Positions 7,058 through 14,181 of a DNA stretch of 17,404 nt are shown here, piece by piece. The notes under the pieces were generated by a model. That model saw only the letters and a list, made by a program, of their open reading frames with translations. It was not told the origin of the DNA and made no database searches. The stretch is from Acidimicrobiaceae bacterium (lineage in GTDB: Bacteria; Actinomycetota; Acidimicrobiia; Acidimicrobiales; RAAP-2). A program made the position numbers and the translations under genes. Location of the stretch: the NCBI GenBank assembly GCA_003133075.1, contig PKZN01000084.1, positions 16,765 to 34,168 of the forward strand. The letters are read 5' to 3'. Every line of letters starts with the position of its first letter. Within the stretch, counting starts at the first letter, position 1.

Positions 7058-7570
7058 GTGACCACCTTTGATCGCCCCTTCGGTCGGTACTTCGAGGAGT
7101 TCGAAGTGGGTGACGTCTACAGGCACTGGCCGGGCAAGACGATCACCGAGGCCGACGATCACCTCTTTTGCATGATCACGATGAACCACCACCCGTTGCA
7201 CACCAACGCCTGGTTCGCCGAGAACGAGACGGTGCACAAGAGGAACGTGGTGGTGGGCAACCTCGTCTACTCCCTCGTGCTCGGGATGAGCGTGCCTGAC
7301 GTCTCGGGCGCGGCGATCGCCAACTTAGAAGTCGAGACATTGATCCACCGCAACCCGACGTTTCACGGCGACACCATCTACGCCGAGACCCGCGTACTTG
7401 AGTTGACACCCTCGACCTCGAAGAACGACCGAGGGATCGTCCTCGTTGAGTCCAAGGGCTTCAACCAAGACGGCCTCGAGGTCTGCTACTTCCGCCGGAA
7501 GGTTATGGTCTGGAAACGTGAGTTCGCCCCCGTCCGCCGTCGCCCCTACGCCGAGGACGTCTGGGACTGA
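7058..7570 (+). CDS. MaoC-family hotdog dehydratase, probable mesaconyl-CoA hydratase
   Basis: The 170-residue product is a single hotdog-fold MaoC-type enoyl-CoA hydratase. It opens with RYFEEFEVGDVYRHWPGKTI and ADDHLFCMITMNHHPLHTNA (32-51), the region holding the D-H hydratase motif (D34, H48). It continues with NVVVGNLVYSLVLGMSVPDV and PTFHGDTIYAETRVLE, the usual second half of the fold. From memory this matches short MaoC proteins encoded beside the CoA lyase, acyl-CoA dehydrogenase and crotonyl-CoA carboxylase/reductase in Streptomyces, where hydration of mesaconyl-CoA to methylmalyl-CoA is the expected reaction. Mycobacterial Rv2499c beside CitE (Rv2498c) is another comparison, pointing to leucine/itaconate metabolism. 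Proteobacterial Mch is twice this length. The GTG start has only a weak GAG upstream; expression is probably from the 6598 promoter. Confidence 0.8.
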   Translation: MTTFDRPFGRYFEEFEVGDVYRHWPGKTITEADDHLFCMITMNHHPLHTNAWFAENETVHKRNVVVGNLVYSLVLGMSVPDVSGAAIANLEVETLIHRNPTFHGDTIYAETRVLELTPSTSKNDRGIVLVESKGFNQDGLEVCYFRRKVMVWKREFAPVRRRPYAEDVWD

Positions 7571-8498
7571 CGCGCTCGCCGGGTTTCGACGTTTGCTGCA
7601 TCGTGCGGCGCCGTCGATTGGTCGGTCCCTGCCCTGGGTAGGGGACCAGCGACCCTGGGCGGTGCTGGTGAGTGAGGTGATGCTCCAACAGACCCAAACC
7701 TCTCGAGTGATCGAGCCCTGGCAGCGATTCCTCGAGAGGTTTCCAACGCCGAGTGCGTGCGCGGACGCTCCCTTGGCCGAGGTCCTCACGCTCTGGCAGG
7801 GGCTGGGCTACCCTCGGCGTGCCAAGGCGCTCCACGACGCCGCTGGCATCATTCAAGAGCGCTTTGGTGGGGTCGTACCCCGCGACCTCGAAGATCTTCG
7901 CTCGCTCCCCGGGGTGGGTGAGTACACCGCAGCGGCCGTGGCGTCCTTCGCCTTCGCGCAGCGAGTCGCGGTGCTTGACACCAACGTCGGACGGGTGCTC
8001 GCCCGGGCGCTCGAGAATCGTACGCTCGCGCGCTCCGAGGCGAGGCGGTTGGCCGATGCGCTACTGCCGCGCAACGATGTGGCTCTCTTTAACCAAGCGA
8101 TGCTCGATCTGGGGGCGCAGTTCTGTCGCGCGACACCGCACTGCGAGATCTGTCCCGTCGCGTCACACTGTCGCTGGCGCCAAGAAGGCGGCGAGGACCC
8201 CGCGCCGAACAGCGCGGCCGTCTCGCGTGCGCAGTCACCTTACGAAGGATCAAACCGCCAACTTCGCGGACGGGTACTTCGAGCGCTGCGCGAGGGGCCC
8301 CACAGCGAAGGGCAACTCGACGTCACGTTGTCCGACGTATCGGCGCAGCGTCGAGAGGACGTTCTGGCGAGCTTGGAGCGCGACGGACTCGTCACACGCC
8401 GTGGGCGACGGGTGTCCCTTGCGGGCTCGCGGGAGGGGACTTCAGTGGGTGGTCCCCTCGCCGCGTCGGACTCGGTGGTGAAGAAGGGCGACCGGTAG
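7518..8498 (+). CDS. mutY: A/G-specific adenine glycosylase MutY, actinobacterial form without NUDIX domain
   Basis: MutY removes adenine mispaired with 8-oxoguanine. With GTG 7518 the product has 326 residues. The glycosylase core holds SEVMLQQTQTSRVIEPW at 52-68 (catalytic E53), WQGLGYPRRAK at 93-103, the helix-hairpin-helix LRSLPGVGEYTAAAVASFAF at 128-147 and VLDTNVGRVLAR at 152-163 (catalytic D154). The 4Fe-4S cysteines are C203, C209, C212 and C218, giving C-X5-C-X2-C-X5-C, whereas the usual first spacing is six. Residues 243-302 (NRQLRGRVLRALREG, then LERDGLVTRRGRRVSLAG) form the winged-helix-like tail of actinobacterial MutY in place of the NUDIX domain. The frame is open further upstream, but 7518 with TGGAAA before it fits the family; it overlaps the MaoC gene by 53 bases, suggesting coupling. 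A 12-base inverted repeat lies within the gene. Confidence 0.88.
   Translation: MSSPPSAVAPTPRTSGTDALAGFRRLLHRAAPSIGRSLPWVGDQRPWAVLVSEVMLQQTQTSRVIEPWQRFLERFPTPSACADAPLAEVLTLWQGLGYPRRAKALHDAAGIIQERFGGVVPRDLEDLRSLPGVGEYTAAAVASFAFAQRVAVLDTNVGRVLARALENRTLARSEARRLADALLPRNDVALFNQAMLDLGAQFCRATPHCEICPVASHCRWRQEGGEDPAPNSAAVSRAQSPYEGSNRQLRGRVLRALREGPHSEGQLDVTLSDVSAQRREDVLASLERDGLVTRRGRRVSLAGSREGTSVGGPLAASDSVVKKGDR
7696..7742. repeat. 12-base perfect inverted repeat inside mutY
   Basis: AAACCTCTCGAG at 7696-7707 is exactly complementary to CTCGAGAGGTTT at 7731-7742, with a 23-base loop. Each arm contains the palindrome CTCGAG. It lies in the codons just after the catalytic QQTQ motif. It could form an mRNA hairpin early in the coding region; there is no U-tract, so it is not a standard terminator. 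Confidence 0.7.
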
Positions 8499-8501
8499 GG
8501 T
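8496..8501 (+). promoter_or_regulatory. -10 element TAGGGT for the flavin reductase-like gene, leaderless spacing
   Basis: TAGGGT is followed by six bases (GGCGCG) and GTG at 8508. Its first three bases are also the stop codon of mutY. No Shine-Dalgarno precedes the start and no -35 is recognised. Confidence 0.45.
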
Positions 8502-8507
8502 GGCGCG

Positions 8508-8981
8508 GTGAGCGCCTTTGACAACGAGCACTGCAAGGAAGTGTTGGGTCACTACGTCACCGGGGTCGTCGTCATCACCGCTTCGTCGAAGGACGGTCCC
8601 GCCGGATTCACCTGTCAGACGTTCGGTTCGTTGTCGGTGGATTCGGCGCTGGTCTTTTTCGCCGCGACGAGCGCCTCGCCGTCGTGGCGGCGCGTTCGCG
8701 ACACCGGCGTGCTCGCGGTCAACATCTTGAAGGACGACCAAGAGGCGCTCGCTCGTCAGTTCGCGCGCAGTGGGGCCGACAAGTTTCACGACGTCGCGTG
8801 GTTCAAGGCACCCAACGGTTCGCCCTTCTTAGAAGGAGCCCACGCGTACGTCGAAGGGACAATTCGCGAGGTGACCAATCACGGCGATCACGACATCGTC
8901 GTCGCCGAGATGGACTACGCCGCGACGGAACCGGGTGATCCCCTGGTCTACTACCGCAGTGGGTATCGACGTCTCGCCTAG
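8508..8981 (+). CDS. Flavin reductase-like FMN-binding protein
   Basis: The 157-residue product belongs to the flavin reductase (HpaC/RutF/DIM6-NTAB) split-barrel family, whose members bind FMN and either reduce flavin with NAD(P)H for a partner monooxygenase or act on other substrates. Marks are YVTGVVVITA at 16-25, GFTCQTFGSLSVDSALVFFA at 33-52, SPSWRRVRDTGVLAVNIL at 57-74, ARQFARSGADKF, and the family motif GDHDIVVAEM at 126-135 that contacts flavin and NAD. No partner oxygenase is visible nearby, so the substrate remains open. The start is GTG at 8508, ten bases after the mutY stop, with TAGGGT six bases upstream, so the gene may have its own leaderless transcript as well as readthrough from mutY. 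Confidence 0.85.
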   Translation: MSAFDNEHCKEVLGHYVTGVVVITASSKDGPAGFTCQTFGSLSVDSALVFFAATSASPSWRRVRDTGVLAVNILKDDQEALARQFARSGADKFHDVAWFKAPNGSPFLEGAHAYVEGTIREVTNHGDHDIVVAEMDYAATEPGDPLVYYRSGYRRLA

Positions 8982-9053
8982 GAAGGTGCGGGTCAGTACG
9001 CTTTTAGTGGTGACCAACGTAAGGGCCTCCAGCCCGGGTGAGGGACGGCGCTC

Positions 9054-9875
9054 GTGAAGGTGGCCCTCGAGGTCGTGGCTGTCTTCTTCGTGGTGACCAT
9101 CCTCGCGACCGTCGCGTTGCGGGTTCGAAAACTTCGCCGCGACGAGATGCGCGCACTCTCCAAGCCCGTAGAACGCCGGCTCATGGCGCCGCCACCGTCG
9201 CCCTACGCGCCCTCGAAGGGATTCCGACTCCTCGACTCTGAGGGGGCGCCCCTCAATCGACCCCCCGTTGAGCGTCCCCGTCTAGATCCGGCACGGCACT
9301 ACGTCTTTAATGAATTGAGCAGCCCAAACGACGAGGTCGTCAACTCCAGCCTTCGCCACAATGACGACTGGTTCCTCTCGAGGTCGTCGAACCGTTCGAC
9401 GCTGTCGATCGTCCTCCGCCGCCTCGTCGCCTTCGTCCTCGTCGCGCTCGTCATCGCCATACTCGCCACCTACTACGTCAATCATCACGGCGCCAAGACC
9501 AAGCACCACAACACCACGACACCCACCACCTTGAGCGTCACGACGACGACGCTGCCCGAGTTGCGCGTGACCTCAGCGAGTGGCGACGAGGCGATCTATG
9601 AGGTTTCCGCGACGAGGTACCGCGTCACCGTGACCGCGACGGGAGGGTCAACCTCGGCGGTCTACGAGGAGGGTTCGTCCAATTCTCTTGACTGGCAGGG
9701 CACCGTCGAACCCGGACACGATGAGTCCCTCGTGGTGAGCGGAAACGCTCGAATCACGCTCGGCACGCCCGCGAATGCGAGCGTGGTCGTATCGGGCCGA
9801 AGCGTTGTTTTGCCTTCGCCGTTGCCCTCGACGCTGGCGCTGGTCTTTCGTCCCTCGACGAACACTACGAACTAG
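9054..9875 (+). CDS. Two-TM protein with Thr-rich linker and RodZ C-terminal (DUF4115)-like extracellular domain
   Basis: The 273-residue product has a first hydrophobic segment at 3-23 followed by KLRRDEMR, a cytoplasmic-looking Pro-rich region at 45-120, and a second membrane segment at about 122-141 preceded by RR. A His/Thr-rich linker follows (HHNTTTPTTL, VTTTTLPE), then a beta-rich domain at 170-266. That domain contains DWQGTVEPGHDESLVVSG and ARITLGTPANASVVVSG, which resemble the DUF4115 domain at the C-terminus of RodZ (the L-x-P-G and L-G-n-x motifs). The helix-turn-helix of RodZ is absent, so this is not a complete RodZ. A role at the cell envelope is likely, function otherwise unknown. 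GTG 9054 is preceded by AGGGA eight bases away. It overlaps the convergent peptidase gene by 11 bases. Confidence 0.65.
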   Translation: MKVALEVVAVFFVVTILATVALRVRKLRRDEMRALSKPVERRLMAPPPSPYAPSKGFRLLDSEGAPLNRPPVERPRLDPARHYVFNELSSPNDEVVNSSLRHNDDWFLSRSSNRSTLSIVLRRLVAFVLVALVIAILATYYVNHHGAKTKHHNTTTPTTLSVTTTTLPELRVTSASGDEAIYEVSATRYRVTVTATGGSTSAVYEEGSSNSLDWQGTVEPGHDESLVVSGNARITLGTPANASVVVSGRSVVLPSPLPSTLALVFRPSTNTTN

Positions 9876-12030
9876 CGGCGATCTCGTTGAGCAACCAAGC
9901 GAGCACCTGCGCCTCATCGCGCCAGGCGTCGTAGCGACCCGAGACCCCGCTGTGCCCGGTGCCCAGTTCCATCTTCAAGAGGACCTCGTTCTCCGGGTTC
10001 GCGTCGCGCAGGCGCAGCACCCACTTGGCCGGTTCCCAGAACCCCACGCGCGAGTCGTTGAGTCCGCCGGTGGCGAAGACGTCTGGGTAACGGATCGAGC
10101 GGCCGTCCTCGTCGTGGGTGCGGACGTTGTCGTAGGGGGAGTAGCTCAACATGGTGCGATAGCTCGTCGCACTCGCCTCGGGGTTACCCCACTCCTCCCA
10201 CTCGCCCACCGTGAGGGGGAGAGAGGCATCGAGCATCGTCGTGACGACGTCGACGAAGGGCACCTCGGCGACGACCGCGCGAAAGAGCTCCGGCGCGCTA
10301 TTCATGACCGCGCCCATCAACAGACCCCCCGCCGATCCGCCGCGCGCCGCCAACTGCGCCGGCGTCGTCCAGCCTTCTGCGACGAGCCACCGCGCGACCG
10401 CCACGAAGTCGCTGAAGGTTGTTGGTTTCTGGGCGAGACGGCCCATCTCGTACCACGAGCGCCCCATCTCACCGCCGCCGCGGATATGCGCGATCGCGAA
10501 GATGACACCCCGATCGAGCAGCGACAGGCGCAGCGAGGAAAAGGCCGGATCGATCGATATCTCGTAGCTGCCGTACCCGTAGAGGAGAAACGGCGCGGGA
10601 TCCTTTGGCGTGAGGGTCCCGTCCGCGGCGACGGTAACGAGGTCGCCTCGCGCAACGACCGAGACGGGAACGCGCACCTGGTCACTGGCCTCGACCCAGA
10701 GTCGACCGGTGACGTACTTACTCTCGTCGTAGCCACCGAGGACTTGTTGCTGCTTGCGAAGGATCATCTCACCGGTTTGAACGACGACGTCGGCGACCAG
10801 CCGCGGGGTGACGAGCGACGTGACCAAGACGCGCACCTGCGTGGTCGCAAAGTTCGGATTCGACGTGAGTACCACCGTGTTCGGGAACGAGCCGCCGTCA
10901 ATCAAGCGTGAACGCTCGATCAGGTCGTCGCCGAAGGGGTCATCGCCGTCGAGGAGCGCGACGAGACGCAACGCGGCGCAACCGTTCTCCCGGTCGCTCA
11001 GCGCCAGAAAGTCCGAGAATGCGTCGACGCCGTCGAGGCGACAGCCACTGCGTTCGGGGACGATCTCGCGCCACTCGCCACCCTCGGCGAGTCGAGCGAG
11101 CAGACGGAAGTCGGTGGCGTCCTCGTTGGTCATCTTCAGCCACCAACGCCGTCCCTGCGCGTCGACGAAATGCTCGACGCCGTATTCAATGCCGTGTCGG
11201 CGCTCTTCGAAGACGAGGAACGTTCCCGTGGGCTCGTCGGCGAGGAGGTAGCGCACTTCGCTCGTCATCGAGGAGTTGAGCATCACGACGATGCCCCGGT
11301 CGTCACGACTACGACCGACCGACACCGTGTACTGCGCGTCGTCCTCTTGGTAGACGAGCACGTCGTTCGAAGAGGGGGTCTCGAGTTCGTGTCGCCAGAG
11401 TTGCCAGGGACGCATCGCGTCATCGACCCGGGTGTAGAAGAAGTGGCGACTGTCGTTCGCCCACGCGAAGCCATACGCCACGTCAAAGAGTTCGTCGCTG
11501 ATCGGCGCCTGATCGGCCAGGGGGCGGATCGTCACGTGGTGTCGCTCGTTGCCCTCGAAGTCCGTACCGACCGCGACCCACGTCTCATCGGGACTGAGCG
11601 CGAGTACGCCCACCGAGAGGAACTCGTGGTCGCCGGCTTCTACGTTCTCATCGAGGATGACCTGTTCGCCCGGGAGGGTCGCAGCGGGATCGATGTCCGG
11701 CGGGGTGAGGTCCTCGCTCGTAACGGGCACGCGAACACTGATCGGATAACTCAGTCCTTCGCGGGTGCGTACGAAGTACCACCAGTTGCCCTTGCGCACC
11801 GGTACCGAGATGTCGGTCTCTTCGACGCGGTCTTTGATCTCATTGAAGAGTTCCTCCTCAAGCTCCTTCTGGGGGGCGAGCTGCGCGGCCAGGTACGCGT
11901 TCTCCGCGCGGAGGTGATCAAGCACCTCTTCGTTGTCGCGGTCCATGAGCCAGTAGTAGGGGTCGATCCGGGAGTCGCCGTGGCGGGTGATGGTGTGGGG
12001 ACGTTGGGGAGCAGTTGGGGGAGTAGGCAC
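9865..12030 (-). CDS. ptrB: S9A family serine peptidase, oligopeptidase B-like
   Basis: The 721-residue product has the prolyl oligopeptidase layout: an N-terminal PTPPTAPQRPHTITRHGDSR and DPYYWLMDRDNEEVLDHLRA opening, a beta-propeller up to about residue 430, then an alpha/beta hydrolase. The catalytic triad is S566 in ARGGSAGGLLMG, D659 in ATGGLNDSRVGFWEP and H693 in GTGHSGVSGRY. The YGYGSYEISIDPAFSS and HIRGGGEMGRSWYEMGR segments are typical of oligopeptidase B, which cuts short peptides after Arg or Lys in the cytoplasm. No signal peptide is seen. The length fits the family. The start is GTG 12030; a GGGGAG directly abuts it, too close to act as Shine-Dalgarno, and CAAAGT lies six bases upstream. 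It diverges from sufB over 84 bases and ends inside the end of the convergent 9054 gene. Confidence 0.9.
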   Translation of the reverse strand: MPTPPTAPQRPHTITRHGDSRIDPYYWLMDRDNEEVLDHLRAENAYLAAQLAPQKELEEELFNEIKDRVEETDISVPVRKGNWWYFVRTREGLSYPISVRVPVTSEDLTPPDIDPAATLPGEQVILDENVEAGDHEFLSVGVLALSPDETWVAVGTDFEGNERHHVTIRPLADQAPISDELFDVAYGFAWANDSRHFFYTRVDDAMRPWQLWRHELETPSSNDVLVYQEDDAQYTVSVGRSRDDRGIVVMLNSSMTSEVRYLLADEPTGTFLVFEERRHGIEYGVEHFVDAQGRRWWLKMTNEDATDFRLLARLAEGGEWREIVPERSGCRLDGVDAFSDFLALSDRENGCAALRLVALLDGDDPFGDDLIERSRLIDGGSFPNTVVLTSNPNFATTQVRVLVTSLVTPRLVADVVVQTGEMILRKQQQVLGGYDESKYVTGRLWVEASDQVRVPVSVVARGDLVTVAADGTLTPKDPAPFLLYGYGSYEISIDPAFSSLRLSLLDRGVIFAIAHIRGGGEMGRSWYEMGRLAQKPTTFSDFVAVARWLVAEGWTTPAQLAARGGSAGGLLMGAVMNSAPELFRAVVAEVPFVDVVTTMLDASLPLTVGEWEEWGNPEASATSYRTMLSYSPYDNVRTHDEDGRSIRYPDVFATGGLNDSRVGFWEPAKWVLRLRDANPENEVLLKMELGTGHSGVSGRYDAWRDEAQVLAWLLNEIAASS

Positions 12031-12076
12031 CTCCCCACTTTGGCAGCAATCAAAGGGGCATAGCGCGGTAGGTATT

Positions 12077-12085
12077 TAGTACTAT
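12077..12085 (+). promoter_or_regulatory. Likely sufB promoter -10 (TACTAT) within a TAGTACTA palindrome
   Basis: TACTAT at 12080-12085 overlaps the 8-base palindrome TAGTACTA at 12077-12084, in the 84-base divergent region between ptrB and sufB. A start near 12092 would give an untranslated leader of roughly 23 bases carrying the Shine-Dalgarno. On the other strand the same palindrome supplies TACTAA. No clear -35 and no recognised SufR or Rrf2-type operator is seen. Confidence 0.35.
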
Positions 12086-12103
12086 GGACGTAGGGATTAT
12101 CCC

Positions 12104-12110
12104 AAAGGAG
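12104..12110 (+). promoter_or_regulatory. Strong Shine-Dalgarno (AAAGGAG) of sufB
   Basis: AAAGGAG lies four bases before ATG 12115. It is the only strong ribosome binding site I see in the window, where most genes lack one, and it fixes the sufB start. Confidence 0.7.
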
Positions 12111-12114
12111 CGCA

Positions 12115-13515
12115 ATGGCGATTGACAACTTGGACTTCAGCCGTTACCAGCTGGGCTGGTCGGACGATCAGTTGCCGGTGTTTAAGCCGAAGAAGGGCAT
12201 CAACGAGGCCATCGTGCGTGAGATGTCGGCGATGAAGAACGAAGAGCCCTGGATGCTCAAGTTCCGCCTGGACGCGCTAAAGCGCTTCGAGAAGAAGCCG
12301 ATGCTGCCGTGGTTCGCGGACCGCATGCCCGATCTCGACTTCAACGACATCTACTACTACATCAAACCCACCGATCACCAGGTGAACTCGTGGGACGACC
12401 TACCCGACGCGATCAAGAACACCTACGAGCGTTTGGGTATCCCCGAGGCCGAGCGCAAGTATCTGGCCGGCGTGACGGCCCAGTACGAGTCAGAGGTCGT
12501 CTTCCATCGAAATCGCGAGGACTTAGAGCGTCTCGGTGTCCTCTTTTGCGACATGGACACCGCCGTGCGCGAGTACCCGGAGTTAGTGCGCAAGTACTTC
12601 GGCACGATCATCCCGCCCAACGACAACAAGTTCGCGGCGCTCAACTCCGCGGTGTGGAGCGGTGGCTCGTTCATCTACGTCCCACCGGGCGTCAAGGTCG
12701 ACCAGCCGCTGCAGGCTTATTTTCGCATCAACACCGAGAACATGGGTCAGTTCGAGCGCACCTTGATCATCGCCGACGAGGGGTCTCAGGTCCACTACGT
12801 CGAGGGTTGCTCCGCGCCGGTCTATTCGACCGACTCGTTGCACTCGGCCGTCGTCGAACTCGTTGCGCTACCGGGCTCGCGCATCACCTACACCACGATC
12901 CAGAACTGGTCGAACAACGTGTACAACCTCGTCACCAAGCGCGCCCGCGCCGAGGCCGAAGCCCACGTCGAGTGGATCGACGGCAACATCGGATCGCGTC
13001 TCACCATGAAGTACCCCTCGGTCTACCTGATGGGGCCGAAGGCCTCGGGTGAGGTCCTCTCGGTCGCCTACGCCGGTCCCGGCCAGGTACAGGATGCCGG
13101 CGCGAAGATGGTGCACTGCGCGCCAGAAACGACCTCGACGATCATCTCGAAGTCCATCTCCAAAGACGGTGGCACGACCGCCTACCGCGGCCTCGTCAAG
13201 GTCGAAGAGGGCGCGACGGGTGCGAAGAGCTTCGTGCGCTGTGACGCGTTGATATTGGACGAGCAGTCCGTTTCGGAGACGCGGCCCTACATGGAGGTCG
13301 GCGAGCAGGACGCGTCGATCGGTCACGAGGCGACGGTGTCGAAGATTGGGGACGACCAGTTGTTCTACCTCATGAGTCGCGGACTCACCGAGAGCCAAGC
13401 CATGGGCATGATCGTCAACGGCTTCATCGAGCCCGTGACCCGCACGCTACCCATGGAGTACGCGGTCGAGTGGTCGAGGTTGATCGAACTACAGATGGAA
13501 GGCTCCATCGGCTAA
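12115..13515 (+). CDS. sufB: Fe-S cluster assembly scaffold protein SufB
   Basis: SufB is the scaffold subunit of the SufBC2D complex, on which Fe-S clusters are built in the cytoplasm with sulfur delivered by SufS and its partner. The 466-residue product has the expected full length and motifs: FFNxx-like IPPNDNKFAALNSAVWSGGS (166-185), VPPGVKVDQPLQAYFRIN, VHYVEGCSAP with C232, YPSVYLMGPKA, and the C-terminal core with C376 in SFVRCDALILDE and IGHEATVSKIGDDQLFYLMS at 402-421. Cysteine C376 corresponds to the acceptor Cys405 region of E. coli SufB by eye. Unlike mycobacterial SufB there is no intein. The start has a strong Shine-Dalgarno. Its usual partners sufD and sufC are found 1.9 kb downstream, after three unrelated genes. 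The stop overlaps that of the convergent GNAT gene. Confidence 0.95.
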   Translation: MAIDNLDFSRYQLGWSDDQLPVFKPKKGINEAIVREMSAMKNEEPWMLKFRLDALKRFEKKPMLPWFADRMPDLDFNDIYYYIKPTDHQVNSWDDLPDAIKNTYERLGIPEAERKYLAGVTAQYESEVVFHRNREDLERLGVLFCDMDTAVREYPELVRKYFGTIIPPNDNKFAALNSAVWSGGSFIYVPPGVKVDQPLQAYFRINTENMGQFERTLIIADEGSQVHYVEGCSAPVYSTDSLHSAVVELVALPGSRITYTTIQNWSNNVYNLVTKRARAEAEAHVEWIDGNIGSRLTMKYPSVYLMGPKASGEVLSVAYAGPGQVQDAGAKMVHCAPETTSTIISKSISKDGGTTAYRGLVKVEEGATGAKSFVRCDALILDEQSVSETRPYMEVGEQDASIGHEATVSKIGDDQLFYLMSRGLTESQAMGMIVNGFIEPVTRTLPMEYAVEWSRLIELQMEGSIG

Positions 13516-14138
13516 CGAGGCGGCCGCCACATCGTGTAGTACGGCGGTCCTTCAGTCATCGGGTGCAGCGTCTCTTTGAGGTCGAAGCCGAAGCGGCGGT
13601 AGTACGCGAGGTTCTCTTCCTTCTGGGTCTCTAAGTACCCACCGACGCCCTCGGCGTCGATGTGCGAGAGGCCGTCGGCCATGAGCAACGTGCCCGCGCC
13701 GACGCGTTGACGCGCGGGATCGGTCGCCAGGAGCATCAGGTACCAGTGCTTCTCCTTCGGGTGGACCTTCAACAGTGTCGAGAGGTAGCGCGCTCCCACG
13801 CGCAGCGAGCGTGGCTGGCGGTACAAGGCTCGTAGGGATCCCGGGATTTGGGCCAACTGCGAGAGGAGCGGCGGGGGGAACTGGTCGGTCTTCAGCCAGC
13901 CCGCGACGGCCACGATCGCGTCAGTGGTGTCTCGCACGGTGGTCACGCGCCCGCCCTTACCGAGATGCTTCAGCTGTTCGTGAAAGAGGATCGCGGCGCT
14001 TCGTGCGCGAGCGCGGTCGTTGGGCATGAGGAAGCGAAAGTAGCTGTCGTCGAAGAATGCGCGCATCGCAACCCCCGCGGCCTCGTCGAGTTGGGCCCCC
14101 GTCAGGGGAGCGTCATCGAAGCGAAAGTCGTTGGCCAC
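13512..14138 (-). CDS. GNAT family N-acetyltransferase
   Basis: With GTG 14138 the product has 208 residues. It is a GNAT-fold acyltransferase: HWYLMLLATDPARQRVGAGT at 131-150 contains the acetyl-CoA pyrophosphate-binding Q/R-x-x-G-x-G loop (Q144, G147, G149), followed by LLMADGLSHID and the late motif YYRRFGFDL at 179-187. The N-terminal half, AFFDDSYFRFLMPN and a long helical segment, matches GNAT proteins that open with an FxDDPxFxxxxP-type motif. Substrate unknown. The frame stays open to 14204, but the family begins near the FRFDDAPLT segment and TAGGCT lies seven bases before GTG 14138, so I take that start. Its stop overlaps that of sufB by four bases. It diverges from the small Cys4 gene with about 43 bases between starts. 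Confidence 0.8.
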   Translation of the reverse strand: MANDFRFDDAPLTGAQLDEAAGVAMRAFFDDSYFRFLMPNDRARARSAAILFHEQLKHLGKGGRVTTVRDTTDAIVAVAGWLKTDQFPPPLLSQLAQIPGSLRALYRQPRSLRVGARYLSTLLKVHPKEKHWYLMLLATDPARQRVGAGTLLMADGLSHIDAEGVGGYLETQKEENLAYYRRFGFDLKETLHPMTEGPPYYTMWRPPR

Positions 14139-14145
14139 ATGGCGA

Positions 14146-14151
14146 AGCCTA
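14146..14151 (-). promoter_or_regulatory. -10 element TAGGCT for the GNAT gene, leaderless spacing
   Basis: On the minus strand TAGGCT is followed by seven bases (TCGCCAT) and GTG at 14138-14136. No Shine-Dalgarno is present. It identifies the start better than the longer open frame does. Confidence 0.45.
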
Positions 14152-14169
14152 GGCACGTGACGTACGTGC

Positions 14170-14175
14170 GACAAT
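14170..14175 (+). promoter_or_regulatory. -10 element GACAAT for the Cys4 gene, leaderless spacing
   Basis: GACAAT is followed by six bases (AAGTAG) and ATG at 14182. The overlapping TAAGTA at 14175-14180 would instead fit ATG 14188. No Shine-Dalgarno or clear -35 is seen. Confidence 0.35.
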
Positions 14176-14181
14176 AAGTAG

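Noticed and set aside
7446..7517. Longer N-terminus for MutY
   Set aside because: These codons lie fully inside the MaoC gene, have no family similarity, and GTG 7518 has a better ribosome site.
9775..12063. Long plus-strand open frames (378 and 297 codons) opposite ptrB
   Set aside because: They lie antisense to a complete S9 peptidase with its full catalytic triad and arise from GC-rich third codon positions; their translations resemble no protein family.
12115..13515. SufB intein, as found in mycobacteria
   Set aside because: The frame is a continuous 466 residues of normal SufB length with no inserted splicing or homing endonuclease motifs.
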